NCBI GenBank assembly: GCA_024637115.1
Contig: JAGXFU010000007.1
Coordinates: forward strand, 1-64,000
Length of the DNA stretch: 64,000 nt
Reading direction: 5' to 3'
Source: Actinomycetes bacterium
Lineage (GTDB): Bacteria; Actinomycetota; Coriobacteriia; Anaerosomatales; JAGXFU01
This document shows, in pieces, positions 17,107 through 25,687 of the stretch (position 1 is its first letter; every line of letters starts with the position of its first letter). The notes under the pieces were generated by a model, which was given only the letters and a program-made list of their open reading frames with translations, was not told the DNA's origin and searched no databases. The position numbers were made by a program, and so were the translations under genes.

Positions 17107-18447
17107 ATGGAACACGAACCGAGAACTTCGACCGATCAGGAGCCGGACGAGCGGACGCGTGCGTTGCGTGCCGAGTCGGACACGGACCGTACCAAGCGAA
17201 GGCTGGCCGGCTCGGTGTCGGGCGGTGTGGCCGTTGCCTGCCTGGTCACGAGTCCCGTCTTCATCTGGAGCACATCATTCGGCCTTCCCGAGATTCCGCG
17301 AGTCGTTTTCTGGTTCGTCGTGCTGTTCATGCTCATCCAGGTCGGCGCGTTCCTTCTTGCGCGCGTGCCAGGTCGGTTGGTCGCCGCTACGCTTCTGTCG
17401 ACCGGCTCCTTCATCGCGGTCCCGATCTTGGTTCCCCTCCTCATGCCTGGCGACCAGACGCTCGTCGCACCAACGCTGATGTTCGCATCTATCCCGCTGC
17501 TTCACGTGGCCGTAGTCCTGGGATCGAGATGGGCGGTGTGGTCGGCTCTGTTCAACGCCGTCGGGCTGATTGCAATCGCACCCTGGCTTGCGGCCCGTGG
17601 AGCCACCCAATTCCTCGTGCCGCCGTTCATAATGCTCGGCGAGGTGTTGCTCATCGCGGTAGCCGTGGCGCAGACGGAGCAGGGTCTCAGGCGGGTGGCC
17701 GAAGAGCGAGCCCGGGCACTCGAGAACACGAACGCCGAGCTCGTCAGGGCGGCTCGGGTCAAGAGTGAGTTCCTTTCGAACATGAGCCACGAGCTGCGAA
17801 CGCCGCTGAACTCGATCATCGGTTTCTCGGGCACCCTTCTTGGAGGTCTCGCGGGACCGCTCAATGAGGAGCAGAGCACTCAGCTTTCCATGATCGACAA
17901 ATCGGGCCGCCACCTTCTCGAGCTCATCAACGGTCTGCTCGACCTGTCGCGTATCGAGGCCGGAGCTCAGACATCCACGATCGACGACGTGGACCTGCGT
18001 GCTTTGTGCGAGAACGCGGCGAATATGGTACGACCGGCGGCGTCCGCCACAGGACTTGCGCTTGACATGACGTATTCGGCCCCCGTGACGATGGTGAAGA
18101 CCGATCCCACGCAGTTGACGCAGGTGCTGCTGAACCTTCTTGCGAATGCGATCAAGTTCACTGATGCGGGGACGGTGCGTTTCGATGTCACGATGGCGGA
18201 TGGGGAAGTGGCGCTCGAGATCGGTGACACAGGCTCCGGCATCGCCGAAGAGGAGATCAAGAAGGTCTTCGAGCCGTTCTACCAGGTGACGCCGCCGGAG
18301 GGTGGAAAGACTCGCGGTACGGGGCTCGGACTGAGCGTATCCCGCGAGCTTGTCGAGGCGCTCGGGGCGCGACTCGAGGTCGCGAGCTCGCTCGGAGAAG
18401 GCTCGACGTTCAGCGTGTATCTACCGGTGGAGCATCCAGTCTCTTAG
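17107..18447 (+). CDS. Membrane sensor histidine kinase
   Basis: The 446-residue protein has a basic cytoplasmic N-terminus, about six membrane helices between residues 33 and 190 without a large sensor loop, a short coiled linker (LRRVAEERARALENTNAEL), then HisKA with phosphoacceptor His228 in NMSHELRTPLNS. The HATPase_c domain has the N box NLLANAIKF, G1 DTGSGI and G2 GTGLGLS. Such kinases autophosphorylate and pass phosphate to a response regulator. None is adjacent, so it is an orphan. The seven-helix-like membrane sensor suggests an intramembrane signal. Confidence 0.9.
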   Translation: MEHEPRTSTDQEPDERTRALRAESDTDRTKRRLAGSVSGGVAVACLVTSPVFIWSTSFGLPEIPRVVFWFVVLFMLIQVGAFLLARVPGRLVAATLLSTGSFIAVPILVPLLMPGDQTLVAPTLMFASIPLLHVAVVLGSRWAVWSALFNAVGLIAIAPWLAARGATQFLVPPFIMLGEVLLIAVAVAQTEQGLRRVAEERARALENTNAELVRAARVKSEFLSNMSHELRTPLNSIIGFSGTLLGGLAGPLNEEQSTQLSMIDKSGRHLLELINGLLDLSRIEAGAQTSTIDDVDLRALCENAANMVRPAASATGLALDMTYSAPVTMVKTDPTQLTQVLLNLLANAIKFTDAGTVRFDVTMADGEVALEIGDTGSGIAEEEIKKVFEPFYQVTPPEGGKTRGTGLGLSVSRELVEALGARLEVASSLGEGSTFSVYLPVEHPVS

Positions 18448-18733
18448 CGCTCGGCTGCGCCGCGTGCTGGCCAAGCAGGTTGCTGATTGGCGATATACGA
18501 GCCAACTATGTGTTCTTCGAGTGCAGCCGCCCGGGTTCGCCTCTGGGGACGCCGAACCCACGCGTCGGCCTCCTCGGCAGGAGGGACGGGTCGTCTTCCA
18601 TGCAGATGGCTTGTGCTCGGTGGTCGTGGGGTCCTGGGGCAAGCGCGAGACTCCCCCGCGTCTTTAGGGTAGTAACAGTAGATGGATGACGGTCTGTGCG
18701 CACAACGGCGGGCCACGAAGAGGGGAGACCCAC

Positions 18734-19753
18734 ATGGATAGGAAGAAGTGGCTACTGCTCGGGCTGACGTTCGTGCTGCTCGCGGCGTCGCTGGTTCTGG
18801 TCGGGTGCGCACAAGAGGAGCCCGAGGCGCCGGAGACAGACGTCGAGGAGCCGGTCGAGGACACCGGGCTCGGCATCGACGTGGTGGATGAGTGGGTCGA
18901 GTCGGGGCACTCGAAGCTGGTCTCTGGACCGGCGGTCGAGGAGGATTGCGTGATCTGCCACGACGGCGGGGCATTCGCCGAGCAGATAACGGATCCGACG
19001 GAGCTCGAGCGGGACTGGTCGGTGGCGACTGATTGCCGTGCGTGCCACAGCGGGTACGGGGTCGAGGTAGCCGCAAAGGGAGTGGTCGATATCCCCACGA
19101 TGGCTGGGTTCGAAGCGGGGAAGGGTGCGCTCTGCGCGTCGTGCCACAACGGGCGACGGGTCCCCGACCCGGCTGCCGAGCGCCGCTCGGCGCCGCATCA
19201 TTCGGTGCAATCTGACGTGCTGACCGCTAGCGGCGGGATGCCGCTCGAGGGTGTCACCTACCTCATCACCGATCAACATGCGGAAATCACGGACGCCTGC
19301 GTGGCGTGCCATCTCGATGACTCGAGAGAGGGACCCCCGGTACACACCTTCGAGCCAAACTTCAGCAGCTGTGGTGAGGCCGAGGACTGCCATGACGATC
19401 CGGTGGACGTCGAGGTTGTGGCAGCGGCGGACTATGACGGCGACGGAAGCACCGAGGCCTTCCAGGACGAGGTCCAGGGTCTGCTCGACGCTCTCGACAA
19501 AGCGCTGCTCGCTGAGCTTGGTGGAGGAGCGTATGCGGCGGAGCGCGGAGCAATCGTCTTCACCGACGAAGCGAGCCAGACCGTGGTGCCAACCAACGAA
19601 CTGTATGCCGCAACGTACAACAAGATTCTCATCGAGTACGACGGGAGCTCGGGCATGCACAACCCGGCGTTTACGGTGGGTCTGCTGCAGGCAACATACG
19701 AGGCGGTTACCGGCAATCCCTCTCCGGGAGAGCCCTTCAACCAAAGCAACTGA
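18734..19753 (+). CDS. Multihaem c-type cytochrome lipoprotein
   Basis: The 339-residue precursor has a lipoprotein signal ending LVLVGC (Cys near residue 25) and an acidic linker. Four CxxCH sites follow (CVICH, CRACH, CASCH, CVACH) and a fifth site of the form CGEAEDCH (CX5CH) near residue 225. Two nearby GHSK and PHHSV histidines could be distal ligands. The C-terminal 120 residues hold an alpha-helical, haem-free region (EVQGLLDALDKALLAEL) resembling the end of cytochrome c554/NrfA-like or DmsE-like multihaem proteins. GAGGGGA precedes the ATG. It should be anchored on the outer face of the membrane. Confidence 0.83.
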   Translation: MDRKKWLLLGLTFVLLAASLVLVGCAQEEPEAPETDVEEPVEDTGLGIDVVDEWVESGHSKLVSGPAVEEDCVICHDGGAFAEQITDPTELERDWSVATDCRACHSGYGVEVAAKGVVDIPTMAGFEAGKGALCASCHNGRRVPDPAAERRSAPHHSVQSDVLTASGGMPLEGVTYLITDQHAEITDACVACHLDDSREGPPVHTFEPNFSSCGEAEDCHDDPVDVEVVAAADYDGDGSTEAFQDEVQGLLDALDKALLAELGGGAYAAERGAIVFTDEASQTVVPTNELYAATYNKILIEYDGSSGMHNPAFTVGLLQATYEAVTGNPSPGEPFNQSN

Positions 19754-19776
19754 GAGTAGCTTCAGAAAACGCCGTG

Positions 19777-19815
19777 CTAGACGGTGATAAACGGGTCTAG
19801 ACGACACCAGACGTG
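19777..19815. repeat. Phased CTAGAC-type repeats upstream of tRNA-Ser fragment 7
   Basis: CTAGACGGT at 19777, CTAGACGAC at 19797 and CCAGACGTG at 19807 repeat the 20 and 10 bp spacing seen at 1223, 1243 and 1253. In both places the last element starts 24 bp before the anticodon-loop boundary. About 75 bp of flank are homologous between the two loci. Confidence 0.6.
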
Positions 19816-19830
19816 ACGAAGGGATATGAA

Positions 19831-19891
19831 CTCGAGAACCGCTAGGCGGGTTTCCCCCGTCTCGAGGGTTCGAATCCCTCCCTCTCCGCCA
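19831..19891 (+). repeat. tRNA-Ser(CGA) 3' fragment, copy 7 (putative att site)
   Basis: These 61 bp match copies 2 and 3 except for A-to-G and T-to-C changes in the anticodon loop and stem (CTCGAGAACCGCTAGG). It is the last copy in the window; no further copy appears in the remaining 44 kb. Confidence 0.9.
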
Positions 19892-19907
19892 TAAAGATGC
19901 GAGAAGG

Positions 19908-19939
19908 GGTCCCAGCCACCGAGTCAGGCGGCTGGGACC
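19908..19939. terminator. Hairpin downstream of tRNA-Ser fragment 7
   Basis: GGTCCCAGCC pairs with GGCTGGGACC, and an ACCGAGTCAGGC loop closes the stem. The same loop occurs in the hairpin at 62612-62641. It also lies 46 bp beyond the end of the convergent MFS gene. Confidence 0.65.
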
Positions 19940-19984
19940 TCCTTGCGCATGATGTCCTGCGTTGCGCCTCCTGGTTATGGCGGA

Positions 19985-21292
19985 TTACACGCTTTCGGCC
20001 GCGAGTCTGGTGGATGCTGCGATTACGATGTCCTCGCGATGGCCATCGTCGAACTTCCACACGTCGCTCACGGTAGCCGTCCAGGCCGCGAGCAGGAAGA
20101 AACCAAGACCTGCTCCGCCGAACAACGCGATGGGCGATATGCGGATTACCGCACCCGAGATCGCCTGCGACACGGGCGCGAGACCCACCATCGCGAGCAT
20201 GACGAACGACATGACGCGCCCCATGAACTGCTCGGTGGTGGCGCGCTGTATCGACGTCATCGCGATGACCGCGATGTAACCGTTGCCAAGACCGGTGACG
20301 AACATGAGCGATGCGGCGATCCAGGTTGCGTGTACGACTCCGAGCGCACCTAAGGCTATGCCGAAGCTGGCAAAGAGCGCCGAGGCGAACCAGGCGAAGA
20401 GACGGCCACTCGGCTTGGGCAGCGAACCGGCGGCAAGCATCCCGGCGAGCGAGCCCACTCCAGCTGCGGCCATGATTGCGCCGTAGGCGGCCGCGCCGCC
20501 CGTGAGTCGGCTCTGCGCGATCACCGGCAGACCCACGAACATGGGCCCCATCACCAGGAAGTTGGCAACGCCGATGGCGATGATCATGGTACGCAGGTGA
20601 GCGCTCGACCACGTGTAGCGTGCGCCTTCAGCGAGGTCGACAAGCGGGTGTGTGCGGGCATCGGCGTTCGCCGCCGGGATGTGACGCATGAAGGCGAGCG
20701 CCAGAGCAGAGGCCGCGAAGCTGAAGGCATCAACTGCGAATGCAACGCCGATGCCGGCAAGCGATGCGGCGTGCGTACCAGCCACGTCTGCTCCAGCGCC
20801 GAACGCCGCGATGATCAATCCGGCAAGCACAGGCCCGATGAAGCTTGCGAGCTGATTGGAGCCCATCATCGCGGCGTTGCCGCCCTCGAGCTCGTTCTTG
20901 TCGAGCAAGCGCGGCACCATCGCCTCGGCAGCGGGCATGAAGAAGCCGCTGACGATGCCGAAGCCGAGCGCTAGCAGGTACACCATCCAAAGCTGTGCTT
21001 GGCCGGTGAGGATCATCGCGGCGAGCGCTATCGTCATCGCGAAGCGCGCGGCGTCGGAGGCGAGCATGATGGTGCGCGGGGAATGGCGGTCCGCGATGGC
21101 GCCGCCTACGAGCATGAGCAGGGCGCGCGGGATTCCAGCGACGGCGAGCACCGCACCCAGCTGGAGTGGGTCGTGCGTTAGTGAGAGGACGAGCCATGGC
21201 AGCGCGATCAGTTGGAACTGGTCGCCGAGGTGGCTTGCCGATTGGCCGATGAACAGAAGCCGGTAGTCTCGGTTAGCGAAGAGGGTCTTCAT
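19985..21292 (-). CDS. MFS exporter (drug or siderophore type)
   Basis: The 435-residue protein has 12 predicted membrane helices and the MFS pattern of the MFS_3/EntS-like exporters: N-terminal FANRDYRLLFIGQSASHLGDQ, then the loop 2-3 motif GGAIADRHSPRTIML. Such proteins export drugs, siderophores or other small molecules with a proton gradient. The ATG at 21292 follows GAAAGGA. A TCGTAC-N3-GTACGA palindrome lies 11 bp upstream of the start, so transcription is probably controlled by the adjacent TetR regulator. Confidence 0.85.
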   Translation of the reverse strand: MKTLFANRDYRLLFIGQSASHLGDQFQLIALPWLVLSLTHDPLQLGAVLAVAGIPRALLMLVGGAIADRHSPRTIMLASDAARFAMTIALAAMILTGQAQLWMVYLLALGFGIVSGFFMPAAEAMVPRLLDKNELEGGNAAMMGSNQLASFIGPVLAGLIIAAFGAGADVAGTHAASLAGIGVAFAVDAFSFAASALALAFMRHIPAANADARTHPLVDLAEGARYTWSSAHLRTMIIAIGVANFLVMGPMFVGLPVIAQSRLTGGAAAYGAIMAAAGVGSLAGMLAAGSLPKPSGRLFAWFASALFASFGIALGALGVVHATWIAASLMFVTGLGNGYIAVIAMTSIQRATTEQFMGRVMSFVMLAMVGLAPVSQAISGAVIRISPIALFGGAGLGFFLLAAWTATVSDVWKFDDGHREDIVIAASTRLAAESV

Positions 21293-21303
21293 GACGATTC
21301 CTT

Positions 21304-21318
21304 TCGTACGCTGTACGA
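21304..21318. promoter_or_regulatory. TetR operator 1 (upstream of MFS gene)
   Basis: TCGTACGCTGTACGA is a perfect 6-3-6 palindrome. Its position immediately upstream of the MFS ribosome binding site fits repression. Similar sites lie at 22111, 23007 and 23044. Confidence 0.7.
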
Positions 21319-21405
21319 GAATTCTTGACACAGTTGAAGAGGGTACGGTGTGTGTTGGTGCCAGAGGGCAGCGCCCTCCCGGTTCGGACCAGTGCTGAGG
21401 AGCGC

Positions 21406-22056
21406 TCAGATTCTGTCTGTGACGAGGCCCTTGATGAGTGCCGAAAGCCCTGCCTCGAAGTCGGCGTCCCAGTCGCCGAACTCTTCGGCGTGCTGCATCG
21501 TCTGGAACATGGCGGGGAACTCCTCGGGCGTGAGCTCGGTGTAGTCGCCTTCGCGCTCGTCTCGGTACTCGGAGTCGTTGATGTGGTTCGCGTACATGAC
21601 GGTGACCCCGACTGCATACTGCCCGATCACGTTGACGGTCTGCATGGCCTGGGCCGGAGACATGCCCGCTTCCGCGAGGACCTGGAGCAGCTTTTCGATG
21701 GGCCGAAGCTGAGTGGGCGTTCGCAGCGATCGGCTCATCGCGATGATGGCGGCGCGTGGGTGGTTCAGCAGGGTGTCGCGGATCGCGTGGGCGACGCCCG
21801 TCACTCGCGCTTCGACCGGTGCGTCCGGATCGTCGTCAGAGAGGTCGACCTCGCGCAGGCTCGCGTCGAGGATCAGGTCGTAGAGCGCCGACTTGTCCGG
21901 CACGTGGTAGTAGAGTGACATCGTTCCGACACCAAGTTCGGCCGCGAGCTTGCGCATGGACAGCGCTTCGAGACCGTCACGGTCGACGATGGTCATCGCA
22001 GCCCTGACGATCTGGCCGCGGGTGAGAGTCGGGGTGTTGGCTTTGCGTGGTCCCAT
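21406..22056 (-). CDS. TetR-family repressor with tetracycline-repressor-type C-terminal domain
   Basis: The 216-residue protein has an N-terminal helix-turn-helix (LSMRKLAAELGVGTMSLYYH near residues 32-51) and an effector domain of the TetR_C type with the segment LLNHPRAAIIAMS. It lies between the MFS gene and a CPBP protease gene in the same orientation. GACAGGAG precedes the ATG. Four matching palindromes in this cluster, one 55 bp upstream of its own start, suggest control of both neighbours and itself. The inducer is probably an MFS substrate. Confidence 0.88.
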   Translation of the reverse strand: MGPRKANTPTLTRGQIVRAAMTIVDRDGLEALSMRKLAAELGVGTMSLYYHVPDKSALYDLILDASLREVDLSDDDPDAPVEARVTGVAHAIRDTLLNHPRAAIIAMSRSLRTPTQLRPIEKLLQVLAEAGMSPAQAMQTVNVIGQYAVGVTVMYANHINDSEYRDEREGDYTELTPEEFPAMFQTMQHAEEFGDWDADFEAGLSALIKGLVTDRI

Positions 22057-22070
22057 GGACTCGCTCCTGT

Positions 22071-22994
22071 CTACAGTGACGACGCAACGACTGCGTCGGA
22101 GGCGGCGTTGTCGTACAGCGTACTATCGCCGGGCGTTCCAGTCGATGGGGCAGCCAAGCGCGACTCTTCGTCGGCACCGGGCATGAGTATGCTCGTTACT
22201 CCCGCGCCACGGGTGAACATTGCCTTGCGGTTGATGACTACCGCGAGGATGGCGATTGCCGCGAAGACGAGCGAGTCGTACGGCTGGGCATCCGGCCAGA
22301 CCGGATTGTTCATTTGGAAGTGATAGAGCGCGGCGATGAGTATGCTTCCGCGGGTCGCGTTGAAGAGCGGCGTTAGGATGAACGATATGGATACGACGCC
22401 CACGAAGAAGGCCGGGAACGACCACTGGCTCTGGGGCGTGCCGCTGAGGAAGAACGCCGGCAGGTGCCAGACTGCCCAGAGAATGGAGAGGATCAGGTTG
22501 GCGACGATGGGTCGGAACTTGCGCTGCAGCAGCGGCAGCGCTACGCCGCGCCACCCGAACTCCTCCATCGGCCCGATTGCCAGGCCGATCAGCAGCGCAG
22601 GTACCACCGTGTACCACGGGGTGAACGGGAACGCGAGTGAGCTGCCCTTGATCCACGCGCCAAGATAGAACGCGGCGGGGATCCCGAGCACCAGATAGGT
22701 GAACCACCCAAGCGGCATGCGCCAGAGCGTGAGACGCCTCAAGTACTGGCCGAAGCCCTTGATGCCGTAGTGTCGCAGTACGAGTGCGATGCCGGAGAGA
22801 CCCGGCGCATACACGGCGATGATAAAGAGCGGGTTCGTATAGCCGATGGGGCCGAAGATCGGCTCAATCTTGTCGGCGAAGAAGATTGCAAAGGCTGCCA
22901 GTCCCCATGACAACCCAAATGCCATCGAGAAGAACGGAATCAGCGTCTTGACGCTCATGGGCTTGCGGCTCGTCGTGTCTTTCAGAGGTATCAT
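22071..22994 (-). CDS. CPBP-family intramembrane metalloprotease
   Basis: The 307-residue membrane protein has about eight helices and the CPBP (Abi/CAAX protease-like) motifs: EEFGWRG with Glu144, Glu145 and Arg149, WHLPAFF, and HFQMNN. The family includes prenyl-protein endopeptidases and bacteriocin-immunity proteins. It lies 14 bp upstream of the TetR gene. AAAGGA precedes the ATG at 22994. Two TCGTAC-type palindromes lie upstream, so it is probably co-regulated with the exporter. A link to antimicrobial peptide resistance or processing is inference. Confidence 0.87.
   Translation of the reverse strand: MIPLKDTTSRKPMSVKTLIPFFSMAFGLSWGLAAFAIFFADKIEPIFGPIGYTNPLFIIAVYAPGLSGIALVLRHYGIKGFGQYLRRLTLWRMPLGWFTYLVLGIPAAFYLGAWIKGSSLAFPFTPWYTVVPALLIGLAIGPMEEFGWRGVALPLLQRKFRPIVANLILSILWAVWHLPAFFLSGTPQSQWSFPAFFVGVVSISFILTPLFNATRGSILIAALYHFQMNNPVWPDAQPYDSLVFAAIAILAVVINRKAMFTRGAGVTSILMPGADEESRLAAPSTGTPGDSTLYDNAASDAVVASSL
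22111..22125. promoter_or_regulatory. TetR operator 2 (inside the 3' end of the CPBP gene)
   Basis: TCGTACAGCGTACTA matches the 6-3-6 palindrome with one mismatch. It lies 55 bp upstream of the TetR start codon and within the last 20 codons of the preceding gene, consistent with autoregulation from an internal promoter. Confidence 0.6.
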
Positions 22995-23006
22995 GGTCCT
23001 ATCCTT

Positions 23007-23021
23007 TCGTACAACGTACGA
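23007..23021. promoter_or_regulatory. TetR operator 3 (upstream of CPBP gene)
   Basis: TCGTACAACGTACGA is a perfect 6-3-6 palindrome 12 bp upstream of the CPBP start codon. Confidence 0.7.
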
Positions 23022-23043
23022 TTCATTGTGACAAGCGTATTTA

Positions 23044-23058
23044 TAGTACGGTGTACGA
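23044..23058. promoter_or_regulatory. TetR operator 4 (upstream of CPBP gene)
   Basis: TAGTACGGTGTACGA matches the palindrome with one mismatch. Its centre is 37 bp from that of operator 3, about three and a half helical turns. Two operators at one promoter suggest tight repression. Confidence 0.65.
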
Positions 23059-23253
23059 GATATGTCAACCCCGGACTCTGATCTTGTTGGAATAACTCAA
23101 CGGTGGGGCAGTCGATCTGGCGATAGGGCTATGGTGTCGGGGTCCGGGGCCGCCTCGGAAGCACGGCAAACCTGGGATTACGATGCGCCGACGGTGCCAG
23201 ACGACACGGAGCTTCTGAAAACGCCGCCCTCTGTGTACTCGTATGGCCGCGAA

Positions 23254-25575
23254 TCACGCGAGCGCGCTCTCGCCACCGCCATCGCGAGTGAACAGGCATG
23301 ACGATTCGGTGGCGTCGCGCAGACTCCAGAGGAACTCGGCGTCGAGGTGCTCGGCGAGCGGGAAGATATTGAGGTCGGCGCGGGGCGCCCTGCTCGCATA
23401 GCGACCAAAGTCGCCGTCGGCGACGTAGGCAGCCGTTCGTGCCGGCAGGCGGGCCAGATCAACGAAGCGTCGCAGGAACCTCTCTGCATCCGGCTTCTCC
23501 GACTCCGTCCCGATGGCTGCGATGATGTTCAGGTCGGCGTCCCAGCTCTGCGTGAGCCGGTAGGCGAGGAGGACCGCCAGGTTGAGGTCGCTGAACTCCA
23601 TCTCCAGCTTCCAGCCCGGCGCTTGGCTGGGCAGCCACAGGTTGACGCGGTTGTGCCGTCCGAGCCCCGTCATCTCATGCCGCACGTACAGGGCGACACC
23701 CATTTCCTCTTGTTGTGCTGTAGCGATGAGCTGCTCCAAAGCGGCGTGCGTGTCGGGGTCCTTAGGCAGGTCCAGGAACAGGACGTTCGGTCTGAAGAAG
23801 GATCCGGACAACGCCTGCATGCCAACGCGCACGTCGTCGGGGAAGTGATGCCCTTCCATCACAGTCGACGATGCGAACACGCCGGACTCGGCGAACGACT
23901 GCTGGGTATCGAGCAGCCGGGTCTGGAGTTCGGCCACCCTGTCCTCGGTCGCAATGCCGAGGATCTTCACCGACCCCATGGGCTTGGCTAGTCGCTCCAC
24001 GAGTTCGAAGGAGCCCTGGAGTCTGTTAGGGTCCTCGACCGGCAGGAGGATATTGGGTTTCCATGCTCGCGGAGCAGCGCCCTGCGAGAGCTTGACCTGT
24101 TTCGCCGCCCATTCCGCGAGGGCCGTGAACAACCCACTGCGCACGTCGCCCGATGGCGTCGTGAGCGCGCGCCGCGTGAGGACGAAGTAGGCGGACAGGA
24201 CCACGGCGAGCGCGAGCAGGCTGAACGTGGGATTGATGATGAACATGGCGAATAGGCATCCGGCCAGGCCCGCGAGCGGGACGATCCGGGGTATCGGCAG
24301 CAGCGGTCTGAAGCTGACCAGGTGAAGGCTCTGTTCGATCGTCACGACGAGATTGATGACCGCGTATGTGAGTAGGAAGATCATGGTGACCAGCGGGGCG
24401 ATGGCGTTGAGCTCACGCAGCATGATCCCCGCGAGCACGATTCCGGCGGTGAAGAGACTCGCGTTGACGGGTTCGCCCCTGGACGAGCGCTTCGCGAACC
24501 ATCCTGCGCCGGGGACGATATTGTGCGTGCCGAGAGCCTCGAGGATCCTGGGCGCACCGATGAAGGACGCGAGCGCCGAGGAGAACGTCGCCGCGAGCAG
24601 GCCGCCCAGCACGGCCGGACCCCAGAACGCGTAGTCGATCATCGCCGTGTAGTTCCCCGTCAATTCTTCGATGGGGGCCACGCGCATGAGCCAGTAGGCC
24701 AGCGCGACGTAGACCACGAGACTCAGTCCGATCGCGGCCATCGTGCCCACGGGGATCGATCTCCGTGGGTCCTTCAGATCACCCGACATGTTCACTCCGG
24801 CCATGATGCCGGTGGACGCCGGGAAGAACACTGCGAACACTGCCCAGAACGTCGTTCTCCCGGGCCCGCTCCCCGGACTTCCGGGGAAGTCACCCCACCA
24901 CACGATCGGATTGTCCATGGGCGCGGTGAGACCGGAGACGAACACCGAGATCAAAGCGCCTACGATGACGGCCAGCACGATGTACTGCACCTTGAAGGCG
25001 AAGCTCGTACTCACCATCGCCACACCGAAGATGATCGCGAACACGAGTAGGTCTATCAGGAGCGGGTGGAGGTTCGGAAGGCCCCATGCGTCGATCGCCC
25101 AGATGTATCCGGCGCGGAAGCCAAAGACGTACATGACGACGCCCAGCGCCTGGGAAAGGTAGAGCGGGATGCCGATGGCTCCTCCGGCCTCGAGGCCGAG
25201 CGACTGCGAGATCATCGAGAACGCCCCGCCGGGACCGACCCGGATATTGGTGACGAAGGTCGACATCGACAGGCCCGTGGCCGCCGTGATGCCGAACGAT
25301 AGGCCGATGATCAGCAGCGCCCCGCCCAGGCCGGCGTTGCCCACGACCCAGCCAAGCCGCAGGAACAAGATGACGCCGAGGATGGTGAGCAGTGTCGGCG
25401 TGAAGACCCCGGGGAGTGTGCCGAACTTCTTCGGCTGTCGCGATTCGTGCTCCTCGACCTGCTGCTGCACGCCCTTCGTGCCGTCAGCCGTGCCAGGCTG
25501 ACTTGAGCCGGCAAGACCGGAATCGGCTGCGCCAGGTTCAGCTGATGATGGAGGGGCTTGCACGGTGTCGGCCAT
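23254..25575 (-). CDS. SLC12-type cation-chloride cotransporter-like permease
   Basis: The 773-residue protein has a disordered N-terminus of about 45 residues and then the strongly SLC12-like segment FGTLPGVFTPTLLTILGVIL, FLRLGWVVGNAGL. Twelve helices of the APC fold follow to about residue 490, and a 280-residue cytoplasmic C-terminal domain follows with SLC12/USP-like alpha-beta pattern (KPNILLPVEDP ... LFLDLPKDPD). Eukaryotic relatives move Na, K and Cl together; bacterial ones are little studied. GAGGAG precedes the ATG. It appears to be a single-gene unit. Confidence 0.82.
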   Translation of the reverse strand: MADTVQAPPSSAEPGAADSGLAGSSQPGTADGTKGVQQQVEEHESRQPKKFGTLPGVFTPTLLTILGVILFLRLGWVVGNAGLGGALLIIGLSFGITAATGLSMSTFVTNIRVGPGGAFSMISQSLGLEAGGAIGIPLYLSQALGVVMYVFGFRAGYIWAIDAWGLPNLHPLLIDLLVFAIIFGVAMVSTSFAFKVQYIVLAVIVGALISVFVSGLTAPMDNPIVWWGDFPGSPGSGPGRTTFWAVFAVFFPASTGIMAGVNMSGDLKDPRRSIPVGTMAAIGLSLVVYVALAYWLMRVAPIEELTGNYTAMIDYAFWGPAVLGGLLAATFSSALASFIGAPRILEALGTHNIVPGAGWFAKRSSRGEPVNASLFTAGIVLAGIMLRELNAIAPLVTMIFLLTYAVINLVVTIEQSLHLVSFRPLLPIPRIVPLAGLAGCLFAMFIINPTFSLLALAVVLSAYFVLTRRALTTPSGDVRSGLFTALAEWAAKQVKLSQGAAPRAWKPNILLPVEDPNRLQGSFELVERLAKPMGSVKILGIATEDRVAELQTRLLDTQQSFAESGVFASSTVMEGHHFPDDVRVGMQALSGSFFRPNVLFLDLPKDPDTHAALEQLIATAQQEEMGVALYVRHEMTGLGRHNRVNLWLPSQAPGWKLEMEFSDLNLAVLLAYRLTQSWDADLNIIAAIGTESEKPDAERFLRRFVDLARLPARTAAYVADGDFGRYASRAPRADLNIFPLAEHLDAEFLWSLRDATESSCLFTRDGGGESALA

Positions 25576-25687
25576 ACTCCTCGGCTCCGTGGACGGACGG
25601 TGCGGACTACGCTATGTAGATACCCCGACGTAGCGAGAAGGCCGCGCCATCGGAGATGGCAGGGTGGCGCATGAGTGTCCCGGGCTA

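Noticed and set aside
23062-23301. Rightward frame of 79 codons next to TetR operator 4
   Set aside because: No ribosome binding site, low complexity and overlap with the end of the SLC12-type gene. I cannot support it as a gene.
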